Source: an uncultured Gammaproteobacteria bacterium
GTDB taxonomy: Bacteria; Pseudomonadota; Gammaproteobacteria; DRJJ01
Direction of reading: 5' to 3'
Assembly (NCBI GenBank): GCA_947258795.1
Contig: CAMYJU010000005.1
Location: 90,996-154,995 of the forward strand
Length of the DNA stretch: 64,000 nt
The translations under genes and the position numbers were made by a program. This document shows positions 8,911 through 17,189 of the stretch, piece by piece; within the stretch, counting starts at the first letter, position 1; each line of letters opens with the position of its first letter. The notes under the pieces are model-generated. The model was not told the DNA's origin and did no database searches. It was given only the letters and a program-made list of their open reading frames with translations.

Positions 8911-9345
8911 CTATTGTGCTTTTCGTTCTTCCATCAACAGTCTACCTAGCTTAGTCAGCATCAATCTTTCACTCAACTCTATAACATGACCCTCAGGAAG
9001 TGTCTTTATCAGACCAGCATTACGAATAGGACGAACCCACTCAAAGTCTTCACCCCCAGTTCTTAAATTTAGTCCTTCTTCTTTGACTGAGACTCCGCCT
9101 TTATTTTGGATCTTTTCTAATAGGCTCCATTGCTTCTCTGTAAGTTCTTCCTTGAATGTTTCAGATAGACTCTCTGTTAATTTTCGGGCACTTGTTTCGA
9201 TCGTCACGCCATGCATAGCAAATTTAACGTTTGACTTTTTGATTAATTCAAGCAGTGGTTCGCGAAATGAGACCAATCCAACCGTTATCAATAATGGCCA
9301 AATGAGCACCTCTATATATCGCACAATAATTTCAGCGGTTTGCAT
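8911..9345 (-). CDS. Hypothetical protein with N-terminal membrane anchor (cassette gene)
   Basis: The 144-residue protein has one N-terminal membrane span (residues 8-27). A soluble part follows, containing an amphipathic helix (about 45-75) and a C-terminal region that could be a winged-helix-like fold (TEKQWSLLEKIQNKGG, later LMLTKLGRLLMEE). No named family is recognised. It is flanked by attC 8819-8892 on its 3' side and by the inverse core GCCTAAC of the next attC on its 5' side, so it is a complete cassette. Confidence 0.6.
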   Translation of the reverse strand: MQTAEIIVRYIEVLIWPLLITVGLVSFREPLLELIKKSNVKFAMHGVTIETSARKLTESLSETFKEELTEKQWSLLEKIQNKGGVSVKEEGLNLRTGGEDFEWVRPIRNAGLIKTLPEGHVIELSERLMLTKLGRLLMEERKAQ

Positions 9346-9487
9346 CTATATCTCCCCAATGCTGTTCGCCTAACGAGGCTGTAGAAAAACCGACTTATCC
9401 AAACCCGTATTCCAGCCACCAATTATTAAATTTGAGATTCATCTACTTTGCCCGAATTGATGATGCTATTCAAGCATTCCATGTTCG

Positions 9488-10875
9488 TCATGTGGCCCAT
9501 TGGCCGGTATTCTTAAGTTTCTCTATGTTATGTATCAATCAATACAGTTGCCATTGCCCCTGGACCTTGCGTTTACCCCGCAAGCTGAATCGATTGAGAC
9601 GTTTGTTCGTGCCAATGTTTCCAAACACCGGTTCGACGTCGTGCCAATGTTTCCAAACACCGGTTCGACGACCGACATTCGATGACTGTAGATAAGTTTA
9701 CCTTTGTCCGTGTCGACACGTCGCTTCATCCAGTCGGTGTAGGTTGGGACACGCTGGCCTTTTTTGAGAATGAACGATACCTGTCTGCCATGCCCTTTCC
9801 GGTGATCGGCGGATGCAGGGTTACGCATGCACCGCTGTTTGATATCACAGGCCCGGCATTTGGTTAAGCGACCTTCAAAAAAGACTTTGTCATGGCCATG
9901 CTTGTCCTTGCCTTCATGATGCAACCACATGGCGTGTCCCGCCGGAGCATAACCGGTATCAGCGGTGACAATGGGTTTATCCAGTTTGATACCAAGTCGT
10001 TTAAAACGATCGCGGACGCTATTTAATACCGGTTGTAAGGCGTGGTGCTCCTGGCCTTCTCCGAAAGCCTGTGCGTCGATAATAATCTGATGTTTCATAT
10101 CGACCGTGGCAATACCGTTGTATCCCTGTATCGTGCCTTTACTGGTGGCTATCTTGGCACTCTCTTTATCGGTAATGTTACTTTTGACTTCCTTTTTTAT
10201 TCGGCCTTTGACCATCCGTGGGCTGTTTGACTTTAAAAACCGGTCTATCTTCTCGTGTGCCTTTGTGAGGGTTTCGATGGCCTGTTCTGCTCGCTGTCGG
10301 CGTTCTTCGTCACGTGATTCGTTTTTGTCTAATTTTTTATGCTCCGTAATATGATGGTGTATCTGGCGCTGTATCTTCTCACGCTTTTGTGTCAACTCTT
10401 TGTGGGTGCCAGACCATTCCTTCGATGCATTTGAGGGCATTTTACAGCCATCAATCGCAAAGAGTTCTTTGCCTAATAAACCCTGTTCGTCACAAATCAG
10501 TAAGACTTGCTCAAACAAGGCTTCAATTTCATCGCTATAACCACTCACAAAATTAGCGATCGTCGTGAAATGTGGCACCGTATCACATGACAGGGCCTTG
10601 AACAGGATGTTGGTGTCGCAACTCCACTGGATTTCGCGGCTTGAGATGATGCCTTTTGAGTAGGCAAACAAAATAATCTTTAGCAGGATCGCCGGATCAT
10701 AAGCTGGCCGTCCGGTATCTTCATTATTATACGTGGGATGGAAGATCGATAAATCCAGTTTGTGTTCTATTAAATAGTGGATCGCATGTTCAAACGTGCA
10801 TGGTTGTAACTGATCGGCATAATTCACAACCACCATCCTGCTTTGGTTTGGATTATAGGGAATAAATTTCGGCAT
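9488..10875 (-). pseudogene. IS1182-family transposase, frameshifted and with a premature stop
   Basis: Translation starts at the ATG at 10875 (AAGGAG eight bases upstream). It gives a DDE transposase of the IS1182/IS5-like type: N-terminal DUF772-type domain (YDPAILLKIILFAY), IDGCKMPSNAS with the first catalytic Asp, TADTGYAP with the second, and VVEPVFGNI near the catalytic Glu. After FGNIG the frame is shifted by a 32-bp tandem duplication and runs out of homology until a stop at 9535. In the ancestral frame the C-terminus continues TNKRLNRFSLRGKRKVQGQ then LY, a TGA (9539-9541) where the family has Cys, and LIHNIEKL. Two independent lesions make it very unlikely to be active. Confidence 0.85.
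9607..9670. repeat. Perfect 32-bp tandem duplication inside the transposase gene
   Basis: Copies occupy 9607-9638 and 9639-9670 and are identical. Each begins TCGTGCCAATG and ends GGTTCGACG. Because 32 is not a multiple of three, the duplication shifts the transposase frame. Confidence 0.95.
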
Positions 10876-11041
10876 TGGCACAACTCCTTGTAGTGTGGAG
10901 TCATTTTAACAAAAACAGAAAGGCTTTTGATCTTTTTCTACAGCCTCAACGGTATGCATAAAGGGCCCGAGCGTAAGCGAGGTCCCAGCCCGCGTTTACC
11001 GCGGGCGATTTTGATGCAATGGTTATATTTTGACTCTACTC

Positions 11042-11308
11042 TCAATTTGAAACACCAAGAGCACTTGAAATATCTTTAGCGGCTTTAGCCAATCCCTCTC
11101 TGTCTAGAACAATATCGAAGGCCTGAGTAAGCACCTGCTCAATTGATTTCTCCACCTTGAATGGACCAGACAGAATGCCAATAGTCGAAATAATATCTAT
11201 CGCTTCATAACGGTAACCGTCCAATGCGTCAATGGTGTTAGCCGCCTCACCCAATGGATTCCACGCTTCCAAAACACCCGCTACACGTTTTATCATTTCT
11301 TCTTGCAT
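11042..11308 (-). CDS. Hypothetical small protein, possibly DUF1871-like (cassette gene)
   Basis: The 88-residue protein is soluble and helical. The pattern EAWNPLG followed by YRYEAIDIIS resembles the DUF1871 family of small bacterial proteins of unknown function; this is a motif resemblance only. It lies between the split attC on its 3' side and attC 11334-11403 on its 5' side, so it is one complete cassette. No catalytic residues or toxin signature were seen. Confidence 0.6.
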   Translation of the reverse strand: MQEEMIKRVAGVLEAWNPLGEAANTIDALDGYRYEAIDIISTIGILSGPFKVEKSIEQVLTQAFDIVLDREGLAKAAKDISSALGVSN

Positions 11309-11333
11309 TACTCTTTCCTAGAAATATCGTTTT

Positions 11334-11403
11334 GCATAAGGGGCTGGAGCTGCGTAGCAGCGGAAGTCCCAATGAGTGATTAGCGAATGACTTGATGTTA
11401 TTT
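11334..11403 (-). other. attC-like recombination site
   Basis: The site is 70 bp long. The left end is GCATAAG and the right core GTTATTT (11397-11403). The internal hairpin CTGGAGCTGCGTAGCAGCGG forms the tip. It is placed just after the stop of the 11414-11626 gene. Confidence 0.55.
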
Positions 11404-11413
11404 ATAGGCATTT

Positions 11414-11626
11414 TTAATCAATGAATTTATCTTTTTTCATTTGTTTTTCATCTAGATATTCTCGTTTAATTAGTGCTGCGAGAATTATTCCACCACCAAT
11501 AAGACCCATTGTAATTGTTATTTTCCAGTACAGTTTTGTAGAAATTATGTCTCCCCATATTTCTGCGACAGTTAATACTGACCATGAAATGACAATAAAT
11601 ATTGCTGTATATGATGCTATTTTCAT
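11414..11626 (-). CDS. Small two-span membrane protein (cassette gene)
   Basis: The 70-residue protein has two predicted membrane spans (about 5-24 and 33-53) and a charged C-terminus (KREYLDEKQMKKDK). Its ATG overlaps the TGA of the upstream DUF4177 gene (ATGA), so the two are translationally coupled and form a two-gene cassette. No family is recognised. Confidence 0.6.
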   Translation of the reverse strand: MKIASYTAIFIVISWSVLTVAEIWGDIISTKLYWKITITMGLIGGGIILAALIKREYLDEKQMKKDKFID

Positions 11627-11835
11627 TTTTCTTTTTCCATTATTACTACATAAGCTTCACGCTTAAAGAAAAGTAGCATTCGTCTAATATCTTTTTCCAT
11701 TGTGGCTACTCGCCATCCTTCAGCAGCATTAGCATTAAGAAATGCTGTAAATTTCATTGGGTCTACTTTTGATCCGCCAAGAAAAAGTGAGCCAAGCATT
11801 CCTTCTTGATATATTACAACTTTATAATTGACCAT
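11623..11835 (-). CDS. DUF4177-like small protein (cassette gene)
   Basis: The start ATG at 11835 follows AAGGAGA at good spacing; an upstream in-frame ATG at 11868 lacks a site. The 70-residue product begins VNYKVVIYQE and contains a helix ending in AAEGWRVATME, the usual pattern of DUF4177 proteins. Their function is unknown, but they are frequent in mobile and cassette DNA. The last bases overlap the start of the membrane-protein gene downstream, suggesting the pair works together, for example as a soluble regulator with a membrane partner. That pairing is inference. Confidence 0.65.
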   Translation of the reverse strand: MVNYKVVIYQEGMLGSLFLGGSKVDPMKFTAFLNANAAEGWRVATMEKDIRRMLLFFKREAYVVIMEKEK

Positions 11836-11859
11836 TATTGTCTCCTTATTTATTTTATG

Positions 11860-11952
11860 GCCTAACAACGTTTGAGTTAACTTGACCGCAAAAGTAGAGT
11901 GTAGTGAAACGAAACGGCGCTTTTGTGGGTCAAGTTGGACGATTTGTTATAC
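11860..11952 (-). other. attC recombination site (best-formed of the array)
   Basis: The site is 93 bp long. The inverse core GCCTAAC (11860-11866) and core GTTATAC (11946-11952) pair through AACAA/TTGTT. Inner arms AACTTGACC with GCAAAAG and CTTTTG with GGGTCAAGTT are almost perfectly complementary. Confidence 0.8.
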
Positions 11953-11972
11953 ATTTTTTAATTTACAGACCT

Positions 11973-12052
11973 CTAGCATTTCATTCCGACCATTTGCCAC
12001 TCATGTTTAATATCAACGTCATTGTCTTTATTCATAAGTATGTATAGACATA
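11973..12052 (-). pseudogene. Remnant of a cassette gene cut by the IS1111-type element (tentative)
   Basis: Immediately after attC 11860-11952, where a cassette gene should end, an open minus-strand frame finishes at a TAG (11973-11975). Its last residues read NKDNDVDIKHEWQMVGMKC. The frame is open up to the left inverted repeat of the IS at 12053. Read on its own it would be a 20-codon peptide; more likely it is the 3' tail of a gene whose 5' part was lost when the element inserted. Confidence 0.3.
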
Positions 12053-12167
12053 ATGACTCCCCGCTTGAAGGGAGCCGATCTCCGTCCTACGTGGATTAGC
12101 TGCAAAGCAACCAGTGCCATAAAATAATGAAGGTATGACCCATTCATTAACAGGATCGGAGATCGAC

Positions 12168-13286
12168 ATGAAAAAATCTAACACACTTTTTATCGGATTA
12201 GATGTGCACATGGAATCTATTGTAATTTCAATGGCTGATGACCACAATGGCGAAGTCCGTCGTTATGGCAAGACCGGTGGCTGTCTATCTGATTTTAATA
12301 AAATTTTACGTAAATTAGTCTCAACAGGTAAGAATCTGTTCTTCTGTTATGAGGCAGGTCCCTGTGGCTACGACCTGTATCGCTTTATTATTGCGCAAGG
12401 TCATCAATGCATCGTCGTGGCACCTTCACTTATCCCTAAAAAACCTGGAGATAAAGTAAAAACCGACAAGCGAGATGCAGACCAGCTTGCTCGTCTCTTA
12501 CGCGCCGGTGAGCTGACACCTGTCTATGTGCCCAATGCTGAAGATGAGGCCATTCGTGACCTCAGTCGTGCCCGTGAAGATGCACTACTGGTACTCAAGT
12601 CTGCCCGACAACGTTTGAAATCCTTTTTACTGCGTCACAATATCCGATACTCAGGCACAGCCAACTGGTCCGAGACACACCTGCGTTGGCTGGCCGATGA
12701 GGTCCATCTACCGTTTGCTGCACAAAAAATTGTTTTCCAAGAATATCTCAATACCGTCACCGAATCCAAACATCGTCTTGTCAGACTCGAACAGGTGATT
12801 ATCGATCATACCCAACAATGGCGACTGTACCCGGTGGTCGAGTCGCTTATGGCCTTAAGGGGTGTCAAGATGGTTGTCGCCGTTACGATCGTGGCAGAAT
12901 TTGGTGATCTGACCCGTTTTGAAAACCCCAAACAGTTAATGAGCTTTCTTGGCCTGACGCCTTCTGAACACTCTTCCGGTGATCGACAAAAACGTGGACC
13001 TATTACAAAAACCGGTAACCAGCATGCCAGACGCGTTTTAATTGAAGGGGCCTGGTCGTATCGCTTCCCGGCAAAAGTCAGTCGTCAAATGCAGAAGCGT
13101 CAGGAAAATCTTCCGCTCAATATTCGCGATATCGCCTGGAAGGCACAACTTCGTTTAACCCGTCGGTTTCAAACAATGGCCATGCGCGGAAAACCCAGTA
13201 ATGTCATTGTCGTTTCGATCGCACGTGAGCTGGCTGCATTTATGTGGGCCATTGCGCAGGAAGTGCCTATACAGACAGCTGATTAA
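12168..13286 (+). CDS. IS110/IS1111-family DEDD transposase (recombinase)
   Basis: The start ATG at 12168 has GGAG seven bases upstream, so the in-frame ATG at 12135 is not needed. The 372-residue product has an N-terminal RuvC-like DEDD domain: FIGLDVHMESI with the first Asp, FFCYEAGPCGYDLYR with the Glu, and KTDKRDADQLARLLRAGEL with the paired Asp residues. The C-terminal transposase_20 domain includes LRGVKMVVAVTIVAEFGDLTRF and the region with the conserved Ser (GLTPSEHSSGDRQKRGPITKTGN). Length and motifs are complete, so the enzyme looks intact. Family members insert site-specifically, guided by an RNA encoded in the element. Confidence 0.92.
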   Translation: MKKSNTLFIGLDVHMESIVISMADDHNGEVRRYGKTGGCLSDFNKILRKLVSTGKNLFFCYEAGPCGYDLYRFIIAQGHQCIVVAPSLIPKKPGDKVKTDKRDADQLARLLRAGELTPVYVPNAEDEAIRDLSRAREDALLVLKSARQRLKSFLLRHNIRYSGTANWSETHLRWLADEVHLPFAAQKIVFQEYLNTVTESKHRLVRLEQVIIDHTQQWRLYPVVESLMALRGVKMVVAVTIVAEFGDLTRFENPKQLMSFLGLTPSEHSSGDRQKRGPITKTGNQHARRVLIEGAWSYRFPAKVSRQMQKRQENLPLNIRDIAWKAQLRLTRRFQTMAMRGKPSNVIVVSIARELAAFMWAIAQEVPIQTAD

Positions 13287-13598
13287 CAATCAGCTATATC
13301 TTTTAACTTGCTCAAGGAGGTTCTTATAGGATAAAAAAACATAACCTTTTATGTCATTGCATGTGGGTACGCAGCCACGGCGAGAAGAATCCTCGTTACT
13401 GTTAAGAGACAGATGTAAATCTGATTCTCGCGCCAAGATCGAGGCAGCTTCGCGACGCACACAAGTAAGGTCGGTAACCAATCCACGCATATCAGCACGA
13501 GCAACCGTCGTTTTTACTGGCTCCGTGCTCACATTCAATGACGTAAAAGCGATTTTAAACAAATTAATTTTTGGCCTAACTGCTTTTGCCTGTTGACA
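13287..13598 (+). ncRNA. Candidate guide (bridge/seek) RNA region of the IS1111-type element
   Basis: The stretch between the transposase stop and the right inverted repeat holds no convincing gene; short frames on both strands lack ribosome-binding sites. In the IS1111 group this end encodes the structured RNA that pairs with donor and target DNA. Local self-complementary segments are visible, for example GAGAAGAATCC with GGATT-like partners and GATTCTCGCGCC. Assignment is by position and family knowledge, not by a covariance match. Confidence 0.42.
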
Positions 13599-13623
13599 GC
13601 GGGGAGTCATATCAACAGTGTAT

Positions 13624-13641
13624 TAGACGAACGTTCGTCTA
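13624..13641. promoter_or_regulatory. Perfect 18-bp palindrome, operator-like
   Basis: TAGACGAACGTTCGTCTA lies 12 bp outside the right inverted repeat of the IS1111-type element. It has the size and symmetry of a TetR-family operator. No regulator gene or suitably placed promoter adjoins it, so it may be left from a gene removed by the insertion. A terminator is unlikely because no T-run follows on either strand. Confidence 0.35.
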
Positions 13642-14035
13642 GTTCCTATTGACTATACCTTGAAAATAAACCTAGGTTAACAAGGTTATTCCTTTTCTTC
13701 ACCTCTCATACACACTTACCCACACAGCATCTTCACAATAATTCCCCCATTCTTTTATACTATATATAATAATATCAATGAGATATAGATAGCTCGTCAT
13801 TCACCCGTATTGTATATCCTCAATCATTCACTTTATAACCAGCTCGCAGCAACAGTCCGTATCCACCCAAACCCTGCCAAATGACTCAATATAATAAACG
13901 CAAAATACGAACTCCAAAATACTTTTTCAAGGTTATTACAGTATCTTGATCATCATTTACACATTTCAAATAATCAAATTTCCATTATTTATACTGTGCT
14001 AGAATTGCCCGAACATTAATTTAGTATAGAAAGCA
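13642..14035. other. Gene-free A+T-rich region upstream of the thioredoxin-like gene
   Basis: No coding frame, attC site or RNA gene was recognised. A TATACT hexamer at 13990-13995, about 40 bases before the next ATG, could be the -10 element of that gene; no good -35 partner was found. Confidence 0.4.
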
Positions 14036-14923
14036 ATGGATACGAACACACCCAAAAACCCGGACTTTGTATTTGACGGCACGGCAGAGAATTTCCAGCA
14101 GCTGGTCATGAATAACTCCTACAAGGGCGTTGTTCTGGCCAATTACTGGACGCCGAAGGCCGGGCCATGTCTGAAGCTGTGGCAGACGCTGGAACCGTTG
14201 GTCAAGGAGTACCAGGGGCGGTTTCTGCTGGTCAATATCAACACCGATACCGAGAATACGCTTACAAGGGATAATGGAATTACCAGTGTGCCAACCGTCA
14301 AGATTTACAGCAAAGGCAAGGTGATTGACACCATACACGGAGCGGAATCCGAACACGCGATACGCACAGTGATCGACAGGCACCTGCCGCCATCGAAGTC
14401 CTCGCCACTGGCACAGGCGATCTCTGCCTATCAGGCCGGTCGCATAGACGATGCCCTGAACATCCTGAACGATGCAATTGTCAGAACGCCGGATGACCTG
14501 AACCTGTGCACGACTTTTCTTAAAATCCTGTTTCGGCAGAGGCGTTATACCGATATGGAGGATTACGTTAACCAGCGTGGTGAGGCCCTACGCGAACATG
14601 AGGAAATCCGCACAATCCTGACCCATGCGAAGCTGATGCAGCTGGCCGAACAAGTAAAAGATATTGAGCAGCTCGATGCCGATATCGAACAGGAGCCTGA
14701 CAATATCGACTATCGCTTGCGACGCGCAGCACTGGCGACGCTACAGAATGAGTTTGAACTGGCGCTGGAAATGTTGCTAGATGCGCTGGGACTGGACCGG
14801 GATTACCAGGATGCGTTAGCACGCAAGGCGATGATTGTGATTTTCTCGATACTTGGTGACGGGCACGCGTTGACCAAGACCTATCGCGACAAGATGCGGG
14901 CGGCTTTGGAGCGGCTTCCGTAA
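14036..14923 (+). CDS. cnoX: Thioredoxin-fold/TPR chaperedoxin (CnoX/YbbN family)
   Basis: The 295-residue protein has an N-terminal thioredoxin domain (residues 10-118) and a C-terminal TPR-like helical half (125-290), the CnoX/YbbN layout. The active-site segment reads WTPKAGPCLKLW: the first Cys of WCGPC is absent and the second retained, as is usual in this family, which acts as a redox-regulated holdase passing clients to GroEL rather than as a disulfide reductase. The cis-Pro loop SVPTVKIY is present. It stands alone, convergent with prfC and separated from it by a hairpin repeat. Confidence 0.88.
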   Translation: MDTNTPKNPDFVFDGTAENFQQLVMNNSYKGVVLANYWTPKAGPCLKLWQTLEPLVKEYQGRFLLVNINTDTENTLTRDNGITSVPTVKIYSKGKVIDTIHGAESEHAIRTVIDRHLPPSKSSPLAQAISAYQAGRIDDALNILNDAIVRTPDDLNLCTTFLKILFRQRRYTDMEDYVNQRGEALREHEEIRTILTHAKLMQLAEQVKDIEQLDADIEQEPDNIDYRLRRAALATLQNEFELALEMLLDALGLDRDYQDALARKAMIVIFSILGDGHALTKTYRDKMRAALERLP

Positions 14924-14984
14924 GTTATATCCCAGAGCTGTAGTGTGCAAAGACGGGGTATTAATCTTTATCCCCTCACCCCAA

Positions 14985-15005
14985 CCCTCTCCCTGGGGGA
15001 GAGGG
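14985..15005. terminator. Palindromic G+C hairpin between convergent genes (dispersed repeat type)
   Basis: A 9-bp stem CCCTCTCCC/GGGAGAGGG with loop TGG follows the segment CCCCTCACCCCAA. This sequence type is scattered through many proteobacterial genomes between genes. Lying between two converging genes, it could stop transcription from both, though no clear T-run follows. Confidence 0.55.
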
Positions 15006-15030
15006 AGTAACTGCACAGCAAAAATTTTAT

Positions 15031-16623
15031 CTAGTCCGTCAGCCCCAGGCCATGCTCGCGGGTGGCGTGGAACTTGATCTCCGGCCAGCGTTCCATGGTC
15101 AGGTCGAGATTAACCTGGCTGGTGGCGATGTAGGACAGGCTGCCGCCACTGTCGATAGCCAGGTTTTCGGCCTGCTTGCGCTTGAACTCTTCCAGCTTGC
15201 TGTCGTCCTGGCAACTGACCCAGCGCGCGGTTTTGACGTTTACATTTTCAAAACTGCATTCGACGTTGTATTCCTGCTTGAGCCGGAACGCGACCACATC
15301 AAACTGCAGCACACCGACCGCGCCGACGATCAGGTCGTTGTTGCGCAACGGCTTGAACAACTGCGAGGCGCCCTCTTCACATAACTGCTCCAGGCCTTTC
15401 TGCAGTGCTTTGGTCCGTAACGGGTCACGCAGTACTACGCGGCGGAACAGTTCCGGTGCAAAATTCGGGATGCCGGTAAACTGCAGCTCTTCACCCAGCG
15501 TAAAGGTATCACCGATCTGTATCGTGCCGTGATTATGCAGGCCGATAATATCGCCTGCCCAGGCCTCGCCGACCTGTTCGCGGTCCTTGGCCATGAAGGT
15601 GATCGCATTGCTGATCTTTACGTCGCGCCCGATACGCACATGGCGCATTTTCATGCCATTACTGAATGAGCCGGAACAGATACGCATAAATGCAATACGG
15701 TCTCGATGTTGCGGATCCATATTGGCCTGTATCTTGAACACAAAGCCGCTGAAGTTTTCCTCTTCCGGGGTAACCTCGCGCGTCCGGGTGGCACGCGATT
15801 GCGGTGCCGGTGCATGCTCGACAAAAGTATCCAGCAGTTCGGAGATACCGAAATTATTGATCGCCGAACCAAAGAACACCGGGGTCAGGTCTCCGGCCAG
15901 GTATGCATCGGCATCAAATTCGTAACTGGCACCGCGCACCAGTTCGATTTCTTCACGCAGCTCAGCCGCGACATCACCGAGCACTTCATCCAGGCGCGGA
16001 TTGTCGAGACCTTCGATCACCTCGCCTTCCTGTACCTTGCCGCCATGGGTCGGGCTGTACAGGTGCACGCTGTCGTTATAAAGATGAAACACGCCCTTGA
16101 AGCGCTTGCCCATGCCGATCGGCCAGGTCACCGGCGCGCACTGTATCTTCAGGATATCCTCGACTTCATCGAGCAACTCGAGCGGATCGCGACCCTCACG
16201 GTCCAGCTTGTTGATAAAGGTCATGATCGGCGTGGTACGCAGACGGCAGACGTCCATCAGCTTGATCGTACGCGCCTCGACACCCTTGGCGCAGTCGATC
16301 ACCATCAATGCCGAGTCGACCGCGGTCAGGGTACGGTAGGTGTCTTCGGAAAAATCCTCGTGACCCGGTGTGTCGAGCAGGTTGACGATGCGTTCCTTGT
16401 ACGGAAACTGCATCACCGACGAGGTGACCGAGATACCGCGCTCCTTTTCCATCTCCATCCAGTCGGAGGTGGCATGGCGATCGGACTTGCGTCCCTTGAC
16501 TGTACCGGCCTGCTGGATCGCCTGCCCGTACAGAAGCAGCTTTTCGGTCAGCGTGGTTTTACCGGCATCGGGATGCGAAATGATCGCGAAGGTACGGCGT
16601 TTATGGATTTCGTCGGTGTTCAT
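15031..16623 (-). CDS. prfC: Peptide chain release factor 3
   Basis: The 530-residue GTPase releases RF1/RF2 from the ribosome after termination. Visible GTPase motifs: [15 protein letters not shown] (P-loop), the RGISVTSSV switch I region, [11 protein letters not shown] (G3) and [12 protein letters not shown] (G4). Length and full co-linearity match RF3 of gammaproteobacteria, which is 526-530 residues. It is monocistronic, followed by the hairpin at 14985. The next gene upstream (rimI) is about 100 bp away on the same strand. Confidence 0.97.
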   Translation of the reverse strand: MNTDEIHKRRTFAIISHPDAGKTTLTEKLLLYGQAIQQAGTVKGRKSDRHATSDWMEMEKERGISVTSSVMQFPYKERIVNLLDTPGHEDFSEDTYRTLTAVDSALMVIDCAKGVEARTIKLMDVCRLRTTPIMTFINKLDREGRDPLELLDEVEDILKIQCAPVTWPIGMGKRFKGVFHLYNDSVHLYSPTHGGKVQEGEVIEGLDNPRLDEVLGDVAAELREEIELVRGASYEFDADAYLAGDLTPVFFGSAINNFGISELLDTFVEHAPAPQSRATRTREVTPEEENFSGFVFKIQANMDPQHRDRIAFMRICSGSFSNGMKMRHVRIGRDVKISNAITFMAKDREQVGEAWAGDIIGLHNHGTIQIGDTFTLGEELQFTGIPNFAPELFRRVVLRDPLRTKALQKGLEQLCEEGASQLFKPLRNNDLIVGAVGVLQFDVVAFRLKQEYNVECSFENVNVKTARWVSCQDDSKLEEFKRKQAENLAIDSGGSLSYIATSQVNLDLTMERWPEIKFHATREHGLGLTD

Positions 16624-16727
16624 CGGTTATCTGGTTCTGTTAATGGCGCGGTATTATAACGCAAGCGCTCGGTGCGCGGGGCTTTTTGCCGTCATGACAT
16701 GCCCTGCTGGTGAATATGACTGGGATG

Positions 16728-17189
16728 CTACAAGGCCCGGGCCAGTATCAGTGCATCTTCACGGCCATCACCGTCCGGATAGTAGTTGCTGCGATGACCG
16801 ACACTGTTAAAACCGGCACTGGTATACAGATGCACGGCCGCGGTATTGGAGGGCCTGACCTCGAGTAACAACATTTCGGAATGCATACGCCGCGCGGTCT
16901 CGACCAGCCGCTTCAGTAGCATACGACCAAGCCCGCGGCCCTGCATGTCCGGGTCGATACACAGGTTCAGCAAATGGGATTCGCCGACACCCTTGGACAT
17001 GACCGCGTAGCCGCTGATGATGCCATCCAGTTCCAGGATCTGGCAGTAATAGCCAACCCGTAGACAATCCTGAAAGATACCGTTCGACCAGGGATAGGGA
17101 TAGGCCCTTTCCTCGATCGACATGACCTGATCCAGGTCCGATTCGGTCATCGCGCGGATGGTGACGAGATTACTTAAAACTGCACTCAT
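16728..17189 (-). CDS. rimI: Ribosomal protein S18 alanine N-acetyltransferase
   Basis: GNAT-family enzyme that acetylates the N-terminal Ala of S18. The ATG at 17189 overlaps the TGA of the uracil-DNA glycosylase gene as ATGA, which fixes the start; a longer frame beginning at 17231 lies inside that gene. The 153-residue product shows the acetyl-CoA loop DPDMQGRGLGRMLLKRLV. It also has the RimI-specific EERAYPYPWS near residue 20, LLNLCIDP, and EVRPSNTAAVHLYTSAGFNSVG with the usual NYYPDGDGREDALIL ending. It is translationally coupled to udg, an arrangement common in gammaproteobacteria. Confidence 0.92.
   Translation of the reverse strand: MSAVLSNLVTIRAMTESDLDQVMSIEERAYPYPWSNGIFQDCLRVGYYCQILELDGIISGYAVMSKGVGESHLLNLCIDPDMQGRGLGRMLLKRLVETARRMHSEMLLLEVRPSNTAAVHLYTSAGFNSVGHRSNYYPDGDGREDALILARAL

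Larger units (their letters stand above)
9375..10947 (-). mobile_element. IS1182-family-like insertion sequence, transposase degenerate
   Basis: The element is 1,573 bp long. Perfect 15-bp terminal inverted repeats begin GAGGCTGTAGAAAAA (9375-9389) and end TTTTTCTACAGCCTC (10933-10947). A single transposase gene fills the interior on the minus strand. It is inserted next to the inverse core of an attC site. AAC is present at both outer junctions (9372-9374 and 10948-10950). Confidence 0.8.
9368..11028 (-). other. attC site split by an insertion sequence
   Basis: The inverse core GCCTAAC (9368-9374) is separated from the rest of the site (10951-11028, ending in core GTTATAT) by the 9375-10947 insertion. 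If the insertion and one copy of AAC are removed, the left part GCCTAACGGTATGCATAAA pairs with the right part TTTGATGCAATGGTTATAT. The trinucleotide AAC flanks both sides of the insertion and may be the target duplication. Confidence 0.6.
12053..13611 (+). mobile_element. IS110-family element, IS1111 group
   Basis: Thirteen-base inverted repeats ATGACTCCCCGCT (12053-12065) and AGCGGGGAGTCAT (13599-13611) bound a single DEDD transposase gene with a ~310-bp non-coding right end. Inverted repeats near the ends and a long downstream non-coding region are the hallmark of the IS1111 group, as opposed to IS110 proper. In that group the repeats are slightly subterminal, so the true ends lie a few bases outside. 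No target duplication is expected or seen. Confidence 0.8.

Noticed and set aside
13290..13610. 106-codon minus-strand frame and an overlapping plus-strand frame in the IS right end
   Set aside because: Both lie in the non-coding end of the IS1111-type element, where a guide RNA is expected; neither has a start signal or recognisable product.
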